Notes: a model not told the origin generated them from the letters alone. A stretch of 64,000 nucleotides of DNA from Marinobacterium marinum (GCF_013868415.1 NZ_JACEMT010000052.1:1-64000), one strand, 5' to 3'; counted from the first letter of the stretch, positions 49,532 to 58,355 are shown. Made by a program: numbers and translations.

Positions 49532-49595
49532 GCCCCTGACCCGCCGGCTTTGGTCTGAAAGACAGGCATGACTGCGGTCAGCCGGCTGCAGGGGC
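49532..49595 (+). promoter_or_regulatory. long stem-loop in the pxpA leader
   Basis: Two nested inverted repeats share an axis: GCCCCTG (49532-49538)/CAGGGGC (49589-49595) and GCCGGCT (49543-49549)/AGCCGGC (49580-49586), with a 30-nt loop. It lies between dctM and pxpA and ends 22 bp before the pxpA start. It could be a terminator, a processing site or a translational control structure. Confidence 0.5.
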
Positions 49596-49617
49596 TATCT
49601 ATATCTGGAGATCACAG

Positions 49618-50349
49618 ATGAAGCTTAATTGTGACATGGGTGAGAGTTTCGGCTCATGGAGCAAAGGCATGGATGCGGATGTAATGCCTTACATCGATAT
49701 GGCGAACATCGCCTGCGGCTATCATGCGTCAGACCCGCAAACCATGGACTATACCGTGCAACTGGCACAACAGTCAGACGTGATGGTAGGGGCACACCCG
49801 GGCTATCCGGACCTGCTGGGCTTTGGGCGGCGGGATATGGTGCTGTCGGCCGATGAACTGCGCCTGATGACGGTCTATCAGCTGGCGGCGCTGGATGGTA
49901 TCTGCCGGGTCAATGGCACCAGCATTCAGTATGTTAAGCCTCACGGGGCGCTCTATAACCGCATGATGGTTGACGAGGCGACCCTGGGGGCGCTGATGCA
50001 GGCGGTTGCGGGCTATTCTCGAGACTGCCCGCTGGTGGTGATGGCAACACCGGAAGCCGATGCGGTGCGTCGGCTGGCCGATCGACACGGCATCGAGGTC
50101 TGGTTCGAGGCGTTTTCGGACCGTGCCTACGATGACAGCGGGCGGCTGGCGAACCGGAGCATCCCCGGTGCCGTGCACAAGACAACCGAGGCCATCGAAG
50201 CGCAGGTGCTGCAGATTATTGAGGAAGGGGCGGTGACCTCTCTGGGTGGTCACAGAATACCGATCTGTGCCGACACTATCTGTATTCATGGTGACAGCGA
50301 GCATGCTGTAGCGGCAGCGCGCCATATTCGAGCAGTGGTGGGCGCATGA
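49618..50349 (+). CDS. pxpA: 5-oxoprolinase subunit A
   Basis: A 243-residue LamB/YcsF protein, part of the ATP-dependent PxpABC 5-oxoprolinase that opens 5-oxoproline to glutamate. It starts with the canonical LNCDMGESFGSW and shows NIACGYHASDP, VGAHPGYPDLLGFGRR, VKPHGALYN and ICIHGDSEHA. The length is normal. It overlaps pxpB as ATGA. Confidence 0.97.
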   Translation: MKLNCDMGESFGSWSKGMDADVMPYIDMANIACGYHASDPQTMDYTVQLAQQSDVMVGAHPGYPDLLGFGRRDMVLSADELRLMTVYQLAALDGICRVNGTSIQYVKPHGALYNRMMVDEATLGALMQAVAGYSRDCPLVVMATPEADAVRRLADRHGIEVWFEAFSDRAYDDSGRLANRSIPGAVHKTTEAIEAQVLQIIEEGAVTSLGGHRIPICADTICIHGDSEHAVAAARHIRAVVGA

Positions 50350-51041
50350 CCCGCATGCAGCCTGTCAACGAAAGTACCTGGATCATCTATCTGGGGGATG
50401 AAATCAGTGAAGCAGTAGCGGCACAAGTGGCGCAGCTGACCCGCAACATTCGCGCCAGTCTGGGCAACTGTCTGACCGATATCATTCCCTCCTATACCAG
50501 TGTGCTGGTCAGTTTTGACCTGCAACAGGCCGATCGCTTTGCCGTTGAGGCCCTGCTGCGGACAGCATTTGAGCAGGTTCAAGGCGTGTCCGAGGATTTG
50601 TCTGATACTGAAGAGGTGGTATTGCCGGTCTATTATGGTCCGGAGGTAGCGCTGGATCTGGAATACATCGCCCGTGAGTGTCAGCTCAGTACAGAAGAAG
50701 TGATTCGGCTACATTCCGAGCAGATATACCGTGTCTATGCCATCGGCTTCAGCCCCGGCTTTGCCTATCTCGGTAACACGCCGGAGTCTCTAAGGATTGC
50801 GCGAAAGTCGACCCCGAGACTCAAGGTGCCGGCCGGCAGCCTCGGAATCGCGGACAACCAAACGGCGATTTATCCCTCTCAGACTCCAGGAGGCTGGCAA
50901 ATTATAGGCCGAACACCACTGGACATGATCGACTGGGACAGTGAGACACTGACACGCGTGAACGTGGGAGATCGAGTGCGCTTCGATCCGATTGACCGGG
51001 AAACATTCATCGACATGGGAGGCCGGTTGGATGAGCTTTAA
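50346..51041 (+). CDS. pxpB: 5-oxoprolinase subunit B (KipI-like)
   Basis: A 231-residue carboxyltransferase domain, subdomain C, protein. Motifs: LPVYYGPEVALDLEYIA, SPGFAYLGNTP, LKVPAGSLGIADNQTAIYPSQTPGGWQIIGRTP. In B. subtilis the homologue also inhibits kinase KinA. Here the metabolic role is indicated by pxpA and pxpC on both sides. Confidence 0.97.
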   Translation: MTRMQPVNESTWIIYLGDEISEAVAAQVAQLTRNIRASLGNCLTDIIPSYTSVLVSFDLQQADRFAVEALLRTAFEQVQGVSEDLSDTEEVVLPVYYGPEVALDLEYIARECQLSTEEVIRLHSEQIYRVYAIGFSPGFAYLGNTPESLRIARKSTPRLKVPAGSLGIADNQTAIYPSQTPGGWQIIGRTPLDMIDWDSETLTRVNVGDRVRFDPIDRETFIDMGGRLDEL

Positions 51042-51951
51042 AGTTATTGATCCCGGCATGATCGCGCTGGTTCAGGATGGTGGCCGAGCAGGCTACCAGC
51101 ATCTCGGTGTCACCACTGGCGGCCCTATGGATGAACATGCCTTTGACTGGGCCAACTGGCTGCTGGGCAACCCTCGAGGGTCTGCGGCCCTTGAAATCAC
51201 CTACGGCATGCTGGTGCTGGAAGCACTGAGCGACATGACCTTTGCATTGGCCGGGGCAGACCTGGGCGCCACATTGAACGGTAAACCTCTGTTGCCATGG
51301 CAGCAATATCAGGTTCAGGCCGGGGATCGCCTGAAGTTCGGCACTCCAGAGAATGGTCTACGGGCCTATTTGGCCTTTCCTGGAGGCATTCAGACCGTGG
51401 CACGGCTGGGCAGTGCCGCAACCGTCACTCGTGAAAAGCTGGGCGGGCTGGACGGCAGTGGCAAACCCTTGCAAAGGGGGGATCGCTTGCTCTCGATGGA
51501 AAGTGCTGTCGCTGAGCAACGTGCCATGCCGGACTGGGCTATACCGGACTATTCCGAGCCGTTGAAGATGGGACTCATACTGGGCTATCAGTATGAGTGT
51601 TTTTCAATCACCCAGCGGATGAAGTTCTTTACCGCCCCCTACACGGTGACTTCCAATATTGATCGCATGGGCTATCGGCTCCAGGGAGAACCTGTCGCCA
51701 GCGAACAAAACGGGATTATTTCGGAAGGAATCGCTCTGGGAGCGGTACAGATTCCTCAAGATGGACAACCCATTGTGCTGATGCGAGACCGGCAGACAAT
51801 CGGGGGCTATCCCAAGATTGGCTGCGTCTTCTCTCTGGATCTGGCCAAACTTGCCCAGCGCAAACCCGGTGATATTGTCGAGTTTCGGTTGATGGATGTT
51901 GCTGAAGCTGAAAACAGGCGCATGTTATACGACCGTCAGTTCAATCACTGA
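51031..51951 (+). CDS. pxpC: 5-oxoprolinase subunit C (KipA-like)
   Basis: A 306-residue biotin-dependent carboxylase-like domain protein (AHS2). It contains GMIALVQDGGRAGYQHLGVTTGGPMDEHAFDWAN, LAGADLGATLNGKPL and DRMGYRLQGEPV. ATG 51031 (GGGAGG 8 bp upstream) overlaps pxpB by 11 bp, and the 13 extra codons of the open frame lie within pxpB. It closes the 5-oxoproline operon. Confidence 0.96.
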   Translation: MSFKVIDPGMIALVQDGGRAGYQHLGVTTGGPMDEHAFDWANWLLGNPRGSAALEITYGMLVLEALSDMTFALAGADLGATLNGKPLLPWQQYQVQAGDRLKFGTPENGLRAYLAFPGGIQTVARLGSAATVTREKLGGLDGSGKPLQRGDRLLSMESAVAEQRAMPDWAIPDYSEPLKMGLILGYQYECFSITQRMKFFTAPYTVTSNIDRMGYRLQGEPVASEQNGIISEGIALGAVQIPQDGQPIVLMRDRQTIGGYPKIGCVFSLDLAKLAQRKPGDIVEFRLMDVAEAENRRMLYDRQFNH

Positions 51952-52048
51952 AATGGAATTGTTTGAACCTGTCGGCTGCTGAGGCGCGAATACCGATCTT
52001 GTGTGCATGCCCTGCCCCGTATCAGGTGGTCGGCATGCCTCACTAAAG

Positions 52049-52230
52049 CGCACTACCATGGTGCATTTTAGTGGGACATTACTCAGAAATTTATGACAAT
52101 CGGCGTATTTCCGAATTTTCGGCATTAAATGCCGCTAAATGAACCGAACATGATTGTTAAGATCAGTCAAAAACGCACCATAAAAGTGCACAAGGCTATT
52201 GCAGAACATCCGTTTTGGCTATAAATTAGC
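52049..52230 (+). promoter_or_regulatory. NtrC-type sites and sigma-54-like promoter
   Basis: CGCACTACCATGGTGCA (52049-52065) matches the NtrC pattern GCAC-N5-TGGTGC exactly. CGCACCATAAAAGTGCA (52174-52190) is a weaker second site. TTTTGGCTATAAATTAGCC follows with GG (52217-52218), ten bases, then GC (52229-52230), the invariant spacing of sigma-54 -24/-12 elements. The start of the next gene is 44 bp beyond. The first site also lies inside a CACTAAA/TTTAGTG dyad. The rest of the 322-bp gap after pxpC shows no gene. Confidence 0.6.
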
Positions 52231-52273
52231 CACCTGAACCCAGCCTATTTTCACCTGAACGAACGAGCCTTTC

Positions 52274-52480
52274 ATGACCGCTTTTCGCAACCTTGCTCAA
52301 GCCGATCATTGCCTTACTATCAAGCAGGCCGATACCAACAGCTGGTGGATTCTGCGAACTGATCTGCCCAGTCACGGCCGTCGTAGCAGCATTCCCCGCG
52401 TGGTATTTTTTGGCACCAGCGAAGAGCAGGCCAAGGCCTGGCTGGCCAGCCGCACCGAGCCTTACTTCCTGCAGCAGTAA
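52274..52480 (+). CDS. small protein of unknown function, possibly nitrogen-regulated
   Basis: A 68-residue frame (MTAFRNLAQADHCLTIKQA..., TNSWWILRTDLPSHGRRSSIPRVVFFGTSEEQAKAWL) with balanced composition, a predicted beta-beta-alpha style and no signal peptide. I do not recognise the family. Support for it being real is the upstream NtrC/sigma-54-like promoter, a coding-like third-position G+C bias and its position in its own transcription unit. The ribosome site (GAGCC) is weak. If real it may be a small regulator or enzyme adaptor made under nitrogen limitation. Confidence 0.5.
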   Translation: MTAFRNLAQADHCLTIKQADTNSWWILRTDLPSHGRRSSIPRVVFFGTSEEQAKAWLASRTEPYFLQQ

Positions 52481-52523
52481 ACCCTGTCGCCTTTCAGGCT
52501 GATCCGTTCATCTGGCCAGCCTG

Positions 52524-53057
52524 TTAATCCTGGCGCGGTATGCTGAGGGTCAGCTGTCCACCCCGCTGCACCAGTTCAAGATGCTGCATGAAACTCATCC
52601 CCAGCAGGACGGTTTCATCCGGCATGAACGGATTAATGCTGGCAGATACATTGCGCAGCTCGATGCTGCCCAGCTGCACCCGCTCCAGTCGCGTGGCGTA
52701 CACACTGATGACCCCATTGGCTGTCACCGTTTTCTGTTCAGCCCCACGTTTCAAACCCAAGCGATCCGCCAGGATTTCCGGCACACTGACCCGGGTGGCA
52801 CCGGTATCCAGCAGAAAGGTTACGGGCTGACCGTTGATCCGTCCCGGTGCCACATAGTGCCCACTCCGGCTCTGCTCAAGCACCACTTCACCACTGCCCG
52901 ACTCGACCAGACTCAAGTGCTGATTCGGGTTGCGTTGTTCACCGACAAAATCATTGAAATACACCGTCAACAATACCAGCAACACAATCCAGGCAAGGTA
53001 GTGCATGCCCTTGGCCAAGCCTCGACGGGTACTGTCCGGGTCCTGATAGTCCGACAT
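52524..53057 (-). CDS. membrane-anchored retropepsin-like aspartic protease
   Basis: A 177-residue clan AA protease of the bacterial TIGR02281 type. One N-terminal membrane helix (about 19-38) anchors a periplasmic domain with the single catalytic motif FLLDTGATRVSVP (Asp84) and the flap-like and C-terminal signatures VTANGVISVYATRLERVQLG and LLGMSFMQHLELV. Retropepsin-like proteins act as dimers. The natural substrate is unknown. It is divergent in function from its neighbours and lies 59 bp downstream of polB. Confidence 0.88.
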   Translation of the reverse strand: MSDYQDPDSTRRGLAKGMHYLAWIVLLVLLTVYFNDFVGEQRNPNQHLSLVESGSGEVVLEQSRSGHYVAPGRINGQPVTFLLDTGATRVSVPEILADRLGLKRGAEQKTVTANGVISVYATRLERVQLGSIELRNVSASINPFMPDETVLLGMSFMQHLELVQRGGQLTLSIPRQD

Positions 53058-53116
53058 CTGCGTTACCTGTAGCTCTTTATCCCTGAGACCTCGAAAACAA
53101 GCGCTTTGCTCCCGCT

Positions 53117-55450
53117 TCAGAACAAGTCAATCTGCGGGGCAACCAGCTGGGCGAATGATTCGCCAATAAACGGCAGAATCGTATCCGCCACCGGCAGCAG
53201 CTGCTTGTCCACATAATGCTGGTAGTCTATCGGTGAACGCAACAGTTCAACCGGTTCCGGGCCATTAACGGTCATCACATAGGCAATGCTATCCCCTACC
53301 CGGTAGGCTGGCGGCAGTCCCTGCCGGTGCCGCGCATCCTCCAACTGCTGTGCGGCACGCACATGTGGCGGGCGATTGCGAATATAGGCGCTCAAGGGCT
53401 GGCGAATGCGGCGCCGATACACCAAGGCCTCGTCACAGGTACCGGCAAAAACGGCCTCGACCTGCTGTTGCAGCAGGCTACGCCAGGGACGGTCATGGAA
53501 GATACGACCGTACAGTTCCTGCTGAAATGTACGCGCCAGTGGCGTCCAGTCGGTCCGTACCGACTCCAGCCCTCTGAAAATCAGTGCCTCGTCACCATTC
53601 CCCTGCCGCTTGATCCCGGCATAGCGCTTCTTGCTGCCTTTTTCCGAGTGACGCATACGCGGCATCAAAAAACGACTGTAATGCGCTTCATACTGCAGCT
53701 CCAGTGCGCTTTCGATATCGAAGCGTCGCTGCAGTTGCGCCTGCCACCACCGGTTCAGCTCCGTGGCCAGATATTCACCGTAGGCATCCGTATCCACATC
53801 CGCCCATTCGTCTCCCAGCCACACAAAGACCGAATCGGTATCACCATAAATGACGGTATGGCCATACACCGACTCGATATGCTCGGCAGTCTGCTGCAAA
53901 ATCTGATGGCCGCGCAAAGTAATAGAGCCGGACAAGCGCTGGTCGAAAAAACGGCAGACCCTTGAGCCCAGTACGCCGTAACAAGCATTCATCTGGATCT
54001 TGATTGCCTGAGACAACGCCGAGTTGCCGTCTCGCTTCGCCTGATCACGCGCCGCCCATAGCCGCTCAATAATGCCTGGCAGCAAGGCGTGGCGGCGATC
54101 GAAAATCGCGTGATGAAAGCCCGGCACCAGAGCTTCAGGCGGAGAATCCCCCCGTGTACCCATTGCCAGCCCCAGGGGGTCAATCTGAAAACTTCGGATA
54201 ATGCTCGGGTACAGACTCTTGAAGTCCAGCACCAGCACATGGCGATAAAGGCCGGGGCGCGAATCCATGACAAAACCACCCGGTACTTCCAGATCGCCCA
54301 GCCCCGAAGCATATTCGGGTGCAACAAAGCCCGCCCGGTGCAGACGCGGCAAATAGAGGTTATCAAAAGCCTGTGATGAGCCACCAACCTTGTCCAATGG
54401 CAACCCTGTCAGACGGGCTCTCTCCAGCAAGTAAGGCACCAGTTCGGCGCGCTCGAAAATATCAGTCACCAGACGGCAGTCTTCCAGGTTGTAGCCTGCC
54501 AACGCTTCGGGCGCTTCACGATAGAGGCGTTGAATCTCTTCACCCCGGTCACCCGGGTCGTGGATCAGTTTGCCACGCCCCAGTAATTCCTGTGCAACAA
54601 ACTCCAGGCTGTAACGCTCAAATTGCCAGGTTGCGCCCTTGAGTGTTTCAATGCCATCCAGCACGACTCGGCCGTTCAGCCGGGCAAACCAGCGCCCGGT
54701 CTGCGACTGCTCTACCCGCAACGGCTGTTGATCACGTCCCAGGCATAACCTGACACCCAGTGCCCGAGCCCTTTGCTCCAGTACCCGCAAGTCAAAACCA
54801 ATGACATTCCAGCCAATCAACAGATCCGGGTCCAAACGCCTGACTTGCGTCTCCAGCGCCTGCAGCAGGGATCGTTCATCCACGCACGGAAGAATATGCG
54901 CCGCTGCAGGAATACTGCCATTGAACAGTACGACTTCCTGTGTCCCGCACTGCAGGGCAATGGACAGAATACGGTCGGCTCTGAGGGTGGTTTCAATATC
55001 CAGTGACAACAAGCGAAGGGTGGGGATAAAGGTATCACGTACCAGAGCAGGCCCGCTGTTCCTGTGGATAACTCGAGCGCCTGCGAAGATACCGCGCTCG
55101 ATCAGATAGCGATCCACCGGACGCACATCCTCTTCCATCAGCGTAATCCCCGCCCGCTGCAGGCGTGCAAGAGCCTCGTGCCAGACGGACAGACTGTCGG
55201 CATAGAGTCCACAGACCGGTTGATGAGACAGGGTATGTAATGACAGTGGCCGCAGCAGGCAACCCTTGAGGTCGCACAGCAAGGCCTGAGCCCGCTCACG
55301 GTCGGCCGCCTGCAGAAAGGCGATAGCCGATTCGCCATCGATAACGATTTCTTCAGCGCCGGTCTCGGTACGCAGCCAGTAAACCAACTGTAAGCGCCCA
55401 CGGTGATCGCGCTGACGGCGGGTCAGCGGCAGGCCAACCCGCGCGTCCAT
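53117..55450 (-). CDS. polB: DNA polymerase II
   Basis: A 777-residue family B polymerase. The 3'-5' exonuclease motif I is LLSLDIETT (Asp151, Glu153), Exo II is NVIGFDLRVLEQRA and Exo III is YNLEDCRLVTDIF. Polymerase motif A is VLDFKSLYPSII, motif B QAIKIQMNACYGVLGS, motif C YGDTDSVFVW, and KKRYAG is also present. The enzyme is used in replication restart and lesion bypass. Its ATG overlaps the mvaD stop as TGATG, so it is translationally coupled to the mevalonate operon, an unexpected partner. The usual LexA-type promoter is not evident upstream. Confidence 0.97.
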   Translation of the reverse strand: MDARVGLPLTRRQRDHRGRLQLVYWLRTETGAEEIVIDGESAIAFLQAADRERAQALLCDLKGCLLRPLSLHTLSHQPVCGLYADSLSVWHEALARLQRAGITLMEEDVRPVDRYLIERGIFAGARVIHRNSGPALVRDTFIPTLRLLSLDIETTLRADRILSIALQCGTQEVVLFNGSIPAAAHILPCVDERSLLQALETQVRRLDPDLLIGWNVIGFDLRVLEQRARALGVRLCLGRDQQPLRVEQSQTGRWFARLNGRVVLDGIETLKGATWQFERYSLEFVAQELLGRGKLIHDPGDRGEEIQRLYREAPEALAGYNLEDCRLVTDIFERAELVPYLLERARLTGLPLDKVGGSSQAFDNLYLPRLHRAGFVAPEYASGLGDLEVPGGFVMDSRPGLYRHVLVLDFKSLYPSIIRSFQIDPLGLAMGTRGDSPPEALVPGFHHAIFDRRHALLPGIIERLWAARDQAKRDGNSALSQAIKIQMNACYGVLGSRVCRFFDQRLSGSITLRGHQILQQTAEHIESVYGHTVIYGDTDSVFVWLGDEWADVDTDAYGEYLATELNRWWQAQLQRRFDIESALELQYEAHYSRFLMPRMRHSEKGSKKRYAGIKRQGNGDEALIFRGLESVRTDWTPLARTFQQELYGRIFHDRPWRSLLQQQVEAVFAGTCDEALVYRRRIRQPLSAYIRNRPPHVRAAQQLEDARHRQGLPPAYRVGDSIAYVMTVNGPEPVELLRSPIDYQHYVDKQLLPVADTILPFIGESFAQLVAPQIDLF

Positions 55451-56442
55451 CAGTGGCCGAATGGCTCCACGGTTTCCAGGTCGGGAAAGTGTTGCAGCAG
55501 AGTATCGCGGTCCTCACGCTGGAACAGCAGTTTCAGGTTGGGGCCGGCGTCCATAGTGAAGTAGACCGGCAGTCCCTGCTCGCGCAGGCGCCAGACCTTC
55601 TGCATCGCCGCTACCGAGTCCGGCTGCCAATACAGCAGCGGCGGCCAGGAGGCGATCATAGTGGCATGCATCGACAGGGCGTTCTGCTCGGCTGTCTGTC
55701 CCAGAAGCGCAAAGTCACGCTCGGCGATAGCCTGATGCAGACGACTCAAATCCGCTGCCGCCTGCAGCGGCCAGCTTTGATACAGGTGAGCCGTTTCAAC
55801 GGTACGCTGCATGCCCGAACGCGAATCCGTCGCCTTCTCACCGGCATCAATTTCCACCAGTCCGATACAGAATCCGGGCCAGTGATGATCCAGTGGAATA
55901 CCATGACTGTCCAGGCCGTCTTCACGCTGCCCCATCTCCCACTCGACGAACCCCGTGAACAGAGACCGGCAGGCACTACCACTGCCCATACGTGCCAGGA
56001 TCGACAAATGCTCTGACGGCAGGTCCAGTGCCAAGGCGTCATTGAGCGCCAGGGTCAGTGCCGCAAAACCGGACGCGGACGAGGCCAGACCGGCCGCCGT
56101 CGGAATATTGTTGCGGGTTTCCACCCGGAAGTAGAGCAGCTGATCACGGCGAAACAAATCGATGAATTCGCTGACCTTCCGGCTGAACTTTGCTCCCGGC
56201 TGCAGCTGCTGACCATTGAGCCAGACTTCATCCACCTGCCCTTCAATCGGGATCAGACGCGTGTGACTGCCCAGGTAGTCCAGTGATACCGACAGGGAGG
56301 CATTGATCGGCAAATTGAGCTCAGTGTCACGCTTGCCCCAGTATTTGCACAGGGCAATGTTGCTGGGCGCAAACTGCTCCGCCGAGGCAGACGCCTTGAC
56401 CACTTTCGGCAGCAGTCGTTCAATCACTTCAATTCGTTTCAT
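55450..56442 (-). CDS. mvaD: diphosphomevalonate decarboxylase
   Basis: A 330-residue GHMP-superfamily enzyme that makes isopentenyl diphosphate from diphosphomevalonate with ATP. Signatures: APSNIALCKYWGKRD, NLPINASLSVSLD, the phosphate loop PTAAGLASSASGFAAL (about 109-124), ARMGSGSACRSLFTGFVEW (about 150-168) and YFTMDAGPNLKLL. All are typical of true decarboxylases. It overlaps the upstream kinase gene by 14 bp. Confidence 0.95.
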   Translation of the reverse strand: MKRIEVIERLLPKVVKASASAEQFAPSNIALCKYWGKRDTELNLPINASLSVSLDYLGSHTRLIPIEGQVDEVWLNGQQLQPGAKFSRKVSEFIDLFRRDQLLYFRVETRNNIPTAAGLASSASGFAALTLALNDALALDLPSEHLSILARMGSGSACRSLFTGFVEWEMGQREDGLDSHGIPLDHHWPGFCIGLVEIDAGEKATDSRSGMQRTVETAHLYQSWPLQAAADLSRLHQAIAERDFALLGQTAEQNALSMHATMIASWPPLLYWQPDSVAAMQKVWRLREQGLPVYFTMDAGPNLKLLFQREDRDTLLQHFPDLETVEPFGH

Positions 56443-57370
56443 AATGGATCTCCACTCCCGTTGCGGCCACTGATACCGGAATCACGTCCCAAGGCATGTC
56501 CGACTCGACAACGCCCAACGCCAGCACACAGTCGCCCAGTCCCGAGCCGGATATCTTGGCACCCTGCACACCCGGCTCCGCTCTCAGGCGATGAATCATC
56601 TGCGCCAGCGTCGCATCACAGACACCCAGGGCATCCATCAGGCCCTGGTAGATATTCATCAACTCTCCCAGGGCAGACCAGTCCTGATCACGAACCGCCT
56701 GCTCCGCCTGGCGGCAGGTCTGCCCCATCAGGTGATACAGCCCCGTATACAGTTCAGGATGGCGTTCGGCCTTGCGCTCAACCAGAGCCAGCACATCGGG
56801 GGTTTTCATTTTGTAACCGCTATAGTACAGCACAATCGGAGGCAGGCCCGGTAATGGTCGAACCCCGGCCGGCGCCATGTCATAGCCGATCACGCCCCCA
56901 TAAATACTGGCCGCCAGATCGGTCCCCGATCCTCGCCCATTCTGGACCTGATGGACGGCAGCCAATGCCGTTTCGAACAGTACTTCCGGGGCGGTACTCT
57001 GCCCGCTATACGCTGCCATGGCAGCCGTTGTCGCGGCGGTTACCGCAGCGGAAGACCCCAAACCGACCGTATGGGAAAAGCCGGATTGAATGGTCAGCTG
57101 AAAACCCCGTGACAAACTGGCTCGATAACGTTCGATTACGGCCAGTACAAAGGCTAGCTCCGGCATCGGCGCCAATGTATCCAGTGATCCGCTGTACTGC
57201 CCCAGCGCACTGTCAATCAGTACCTGCCGATCAGCACGAGGCAGCAAGGTCACGGTCAGTCGTGCTGCAACGGCACATGCCAGCGCTGGCTCGCCAAACA
57301 GCACGGCATGTTCGCCCATCAGCATGGTACTGCCCGGGGCACTGACTTCAATCTTCGAGTATACGGACAC
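56429..57370 (-). CDS. GHMP kinase of the mevalonate operon, probably phosphomevalonate kinase
   Basis: A 313-residue GHMP kinase. It has SAPGSTMLMGEHAVLFGEPALACAV, the phosphate loop HTVGLGSSAAVTAATTA (about 97-113), NGRGSGTDLAASIYGGVIGYD and a C-terminal ISGSGLGDCVLAL. The segment GSGTDLAASIYGG resembles phosphomevalonate kinases more than mevalonate kinases, and the operon needs one enzyme for this step. Annotation pipelines may call it mevalonate kinase. It overlaps the upstream kinase by 23 bp. Confidence 0.75.
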   Translation of the reverse strand: MSVYSKIEVSAPGSTMLMGEHAVLFGEPALACAVAARLTVTLLPRADRQVLIDSALGQYSGSLDTLAPMPELAFVLAVIERYRASLSRGFQLTIQSGFSHTVGLGSSAAVTAATTAAMAAYSGQSTAPEVLFETALAAVHQVQNGRGSGTDLAASIYGGVIGYDMAPAGVRPLPGLPPIVLYYSGYKMKTPDVLALVERKAERHPELYTGLYHLMGQTCRQAEQAVRDQDWSALGELMNIYQGLMDALGVCDATLAQMIHRLRAEPGVQGAKISGSGLGDCVLALGVVESDMPWDVIPVSVAATGVEIHYETN

Positions 57371-58355
57371 CTTCGGGATCCTCCTTCAATACCCCCCAGT
57401 GCCAATCAGGCAGCAGAGGAAATCCTGCCGGAGTCATCCCTTCCGGCAATAACAGTAGCATAAGCCCGCCCTGATCACCGGATACGGCCCCTGCACCGCA
57501 CACCTTGGCTGCGCCACCGACCTGTTCGACCTGCTCAGCCAACCGCTGTAAGGGGGCTGGCACAACCCCGATACGAGCCAGCAGGCGATGATTGTGGCGA
57601 ATCGGCTCAACCAACGAACTGCCCGACAACAATGCCGCTTCGACGGCTTGCGTCGTTTCGGTAAATTCATCCCAGATGGATGCGTTGGCGAAGTTGCGCC
57701 GTACCTGATCGACACAAGCGCCAGTGCTACAGGCCGGAGTCCCGGTAAACAGCCAAAACAGACCGGGGCCGACGCCACAATCTGACAGTTTCAAGTGCTG
57801 TACCTCGTCCTCCTGCACACGCACCAGACCACCGGAACAGACAGCTGCGGCATCAATAATGCTGCCACGGCCGTGCTGCAGACGTTCACAGTGACGTACC
57901 TGCCGAATCAGCTCATCCAGACTGTCAAAGCGACCAAACAGCTTGAGCAGTGCGGCAATCAATGCCGCCGAAGACCCCATGCCCGCGCCAATAGGGATAT
58001 CGGAATCGATTTTCAGGCTGCCCTGAGGGCGAATCTCCAGCCCCGACAGCATGCGTGCCATATCCACGGCATAAAATGCCAGTTCGGCCGGTTTTTGCAG
58101 GATTCGGGTGATCGGCAGTTCGCCGCGCAGGTAGCGTTCAAAATGGCTGTCCAGCCGGCGACGCAGGCTTGCCAGCTTGTCCAGACCGAGCACATGCGTA
58201 CGCTCCTGAGCATGCCAGCTCAGCCGCGGCAAACGATCCGGGCGGTAATGGATTCGCATGTGCCGATCCACCGCCAATGCCAACGCCGGTGCACCATACA
58301 CGACCGCATGCTCACCGCTGAGGATAATCTTCCCCGGTGCACAGGCGGTCGGCAT
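57348..58355 (-). CDS. GHMP kinase of the mevalonate operon, probably mevalonate kinase
   Basis: A 335-residue GHMP kinase. It has ACAPGKIILSGEHAVVYGAPALALAV at the N-terminus, the phosphate loop PIGAGMGSSAALIAALLK (about 121-138), CERLQHGRGSIIDAAAVCSGG (about 151-171) and a glycine-rich C-terminal KVCGAGAVSGDQGGLM. Arg-rich substrate loops and the HG-x-GS-x-ID pattern point to mevalonate kinase. The two kinases are assigned to the two phosphorylation steps by motif comparison only and could be reversed. Start ATG 58355 overlaps the mvaS stop (TGATG). Confidence 0.75.
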   Translation of the reverse strand: MPTACAPGKIILSGEHAVVYGAPALALAVDRHMRIHYRPDRLPRLSWHAQERTHVLGLDKLASLRRRLDSHFERYLRGELPITRILQKPAELAFYAVDMARMLSGLEIRPQGSLKIDSDIPIGAGMGSSAALIAALLKLFGRFDSLDELIRQVRHCERLQHGRGSIIDAAAVCSGGLVRVQEDEVQHLKLSDCGVGPGLFWLFTGTPACSTGACVDQVRRNFANASIWDEFTETTQAVEAALLSGSSLVEPIRHNHRLLARIGVVPAPLQRLAEQVEQVGGAAKVCGAGAVSGDQGGLMLLLLPEGMTPAGFPLLPDWHWGVLKEDPEGVRILED

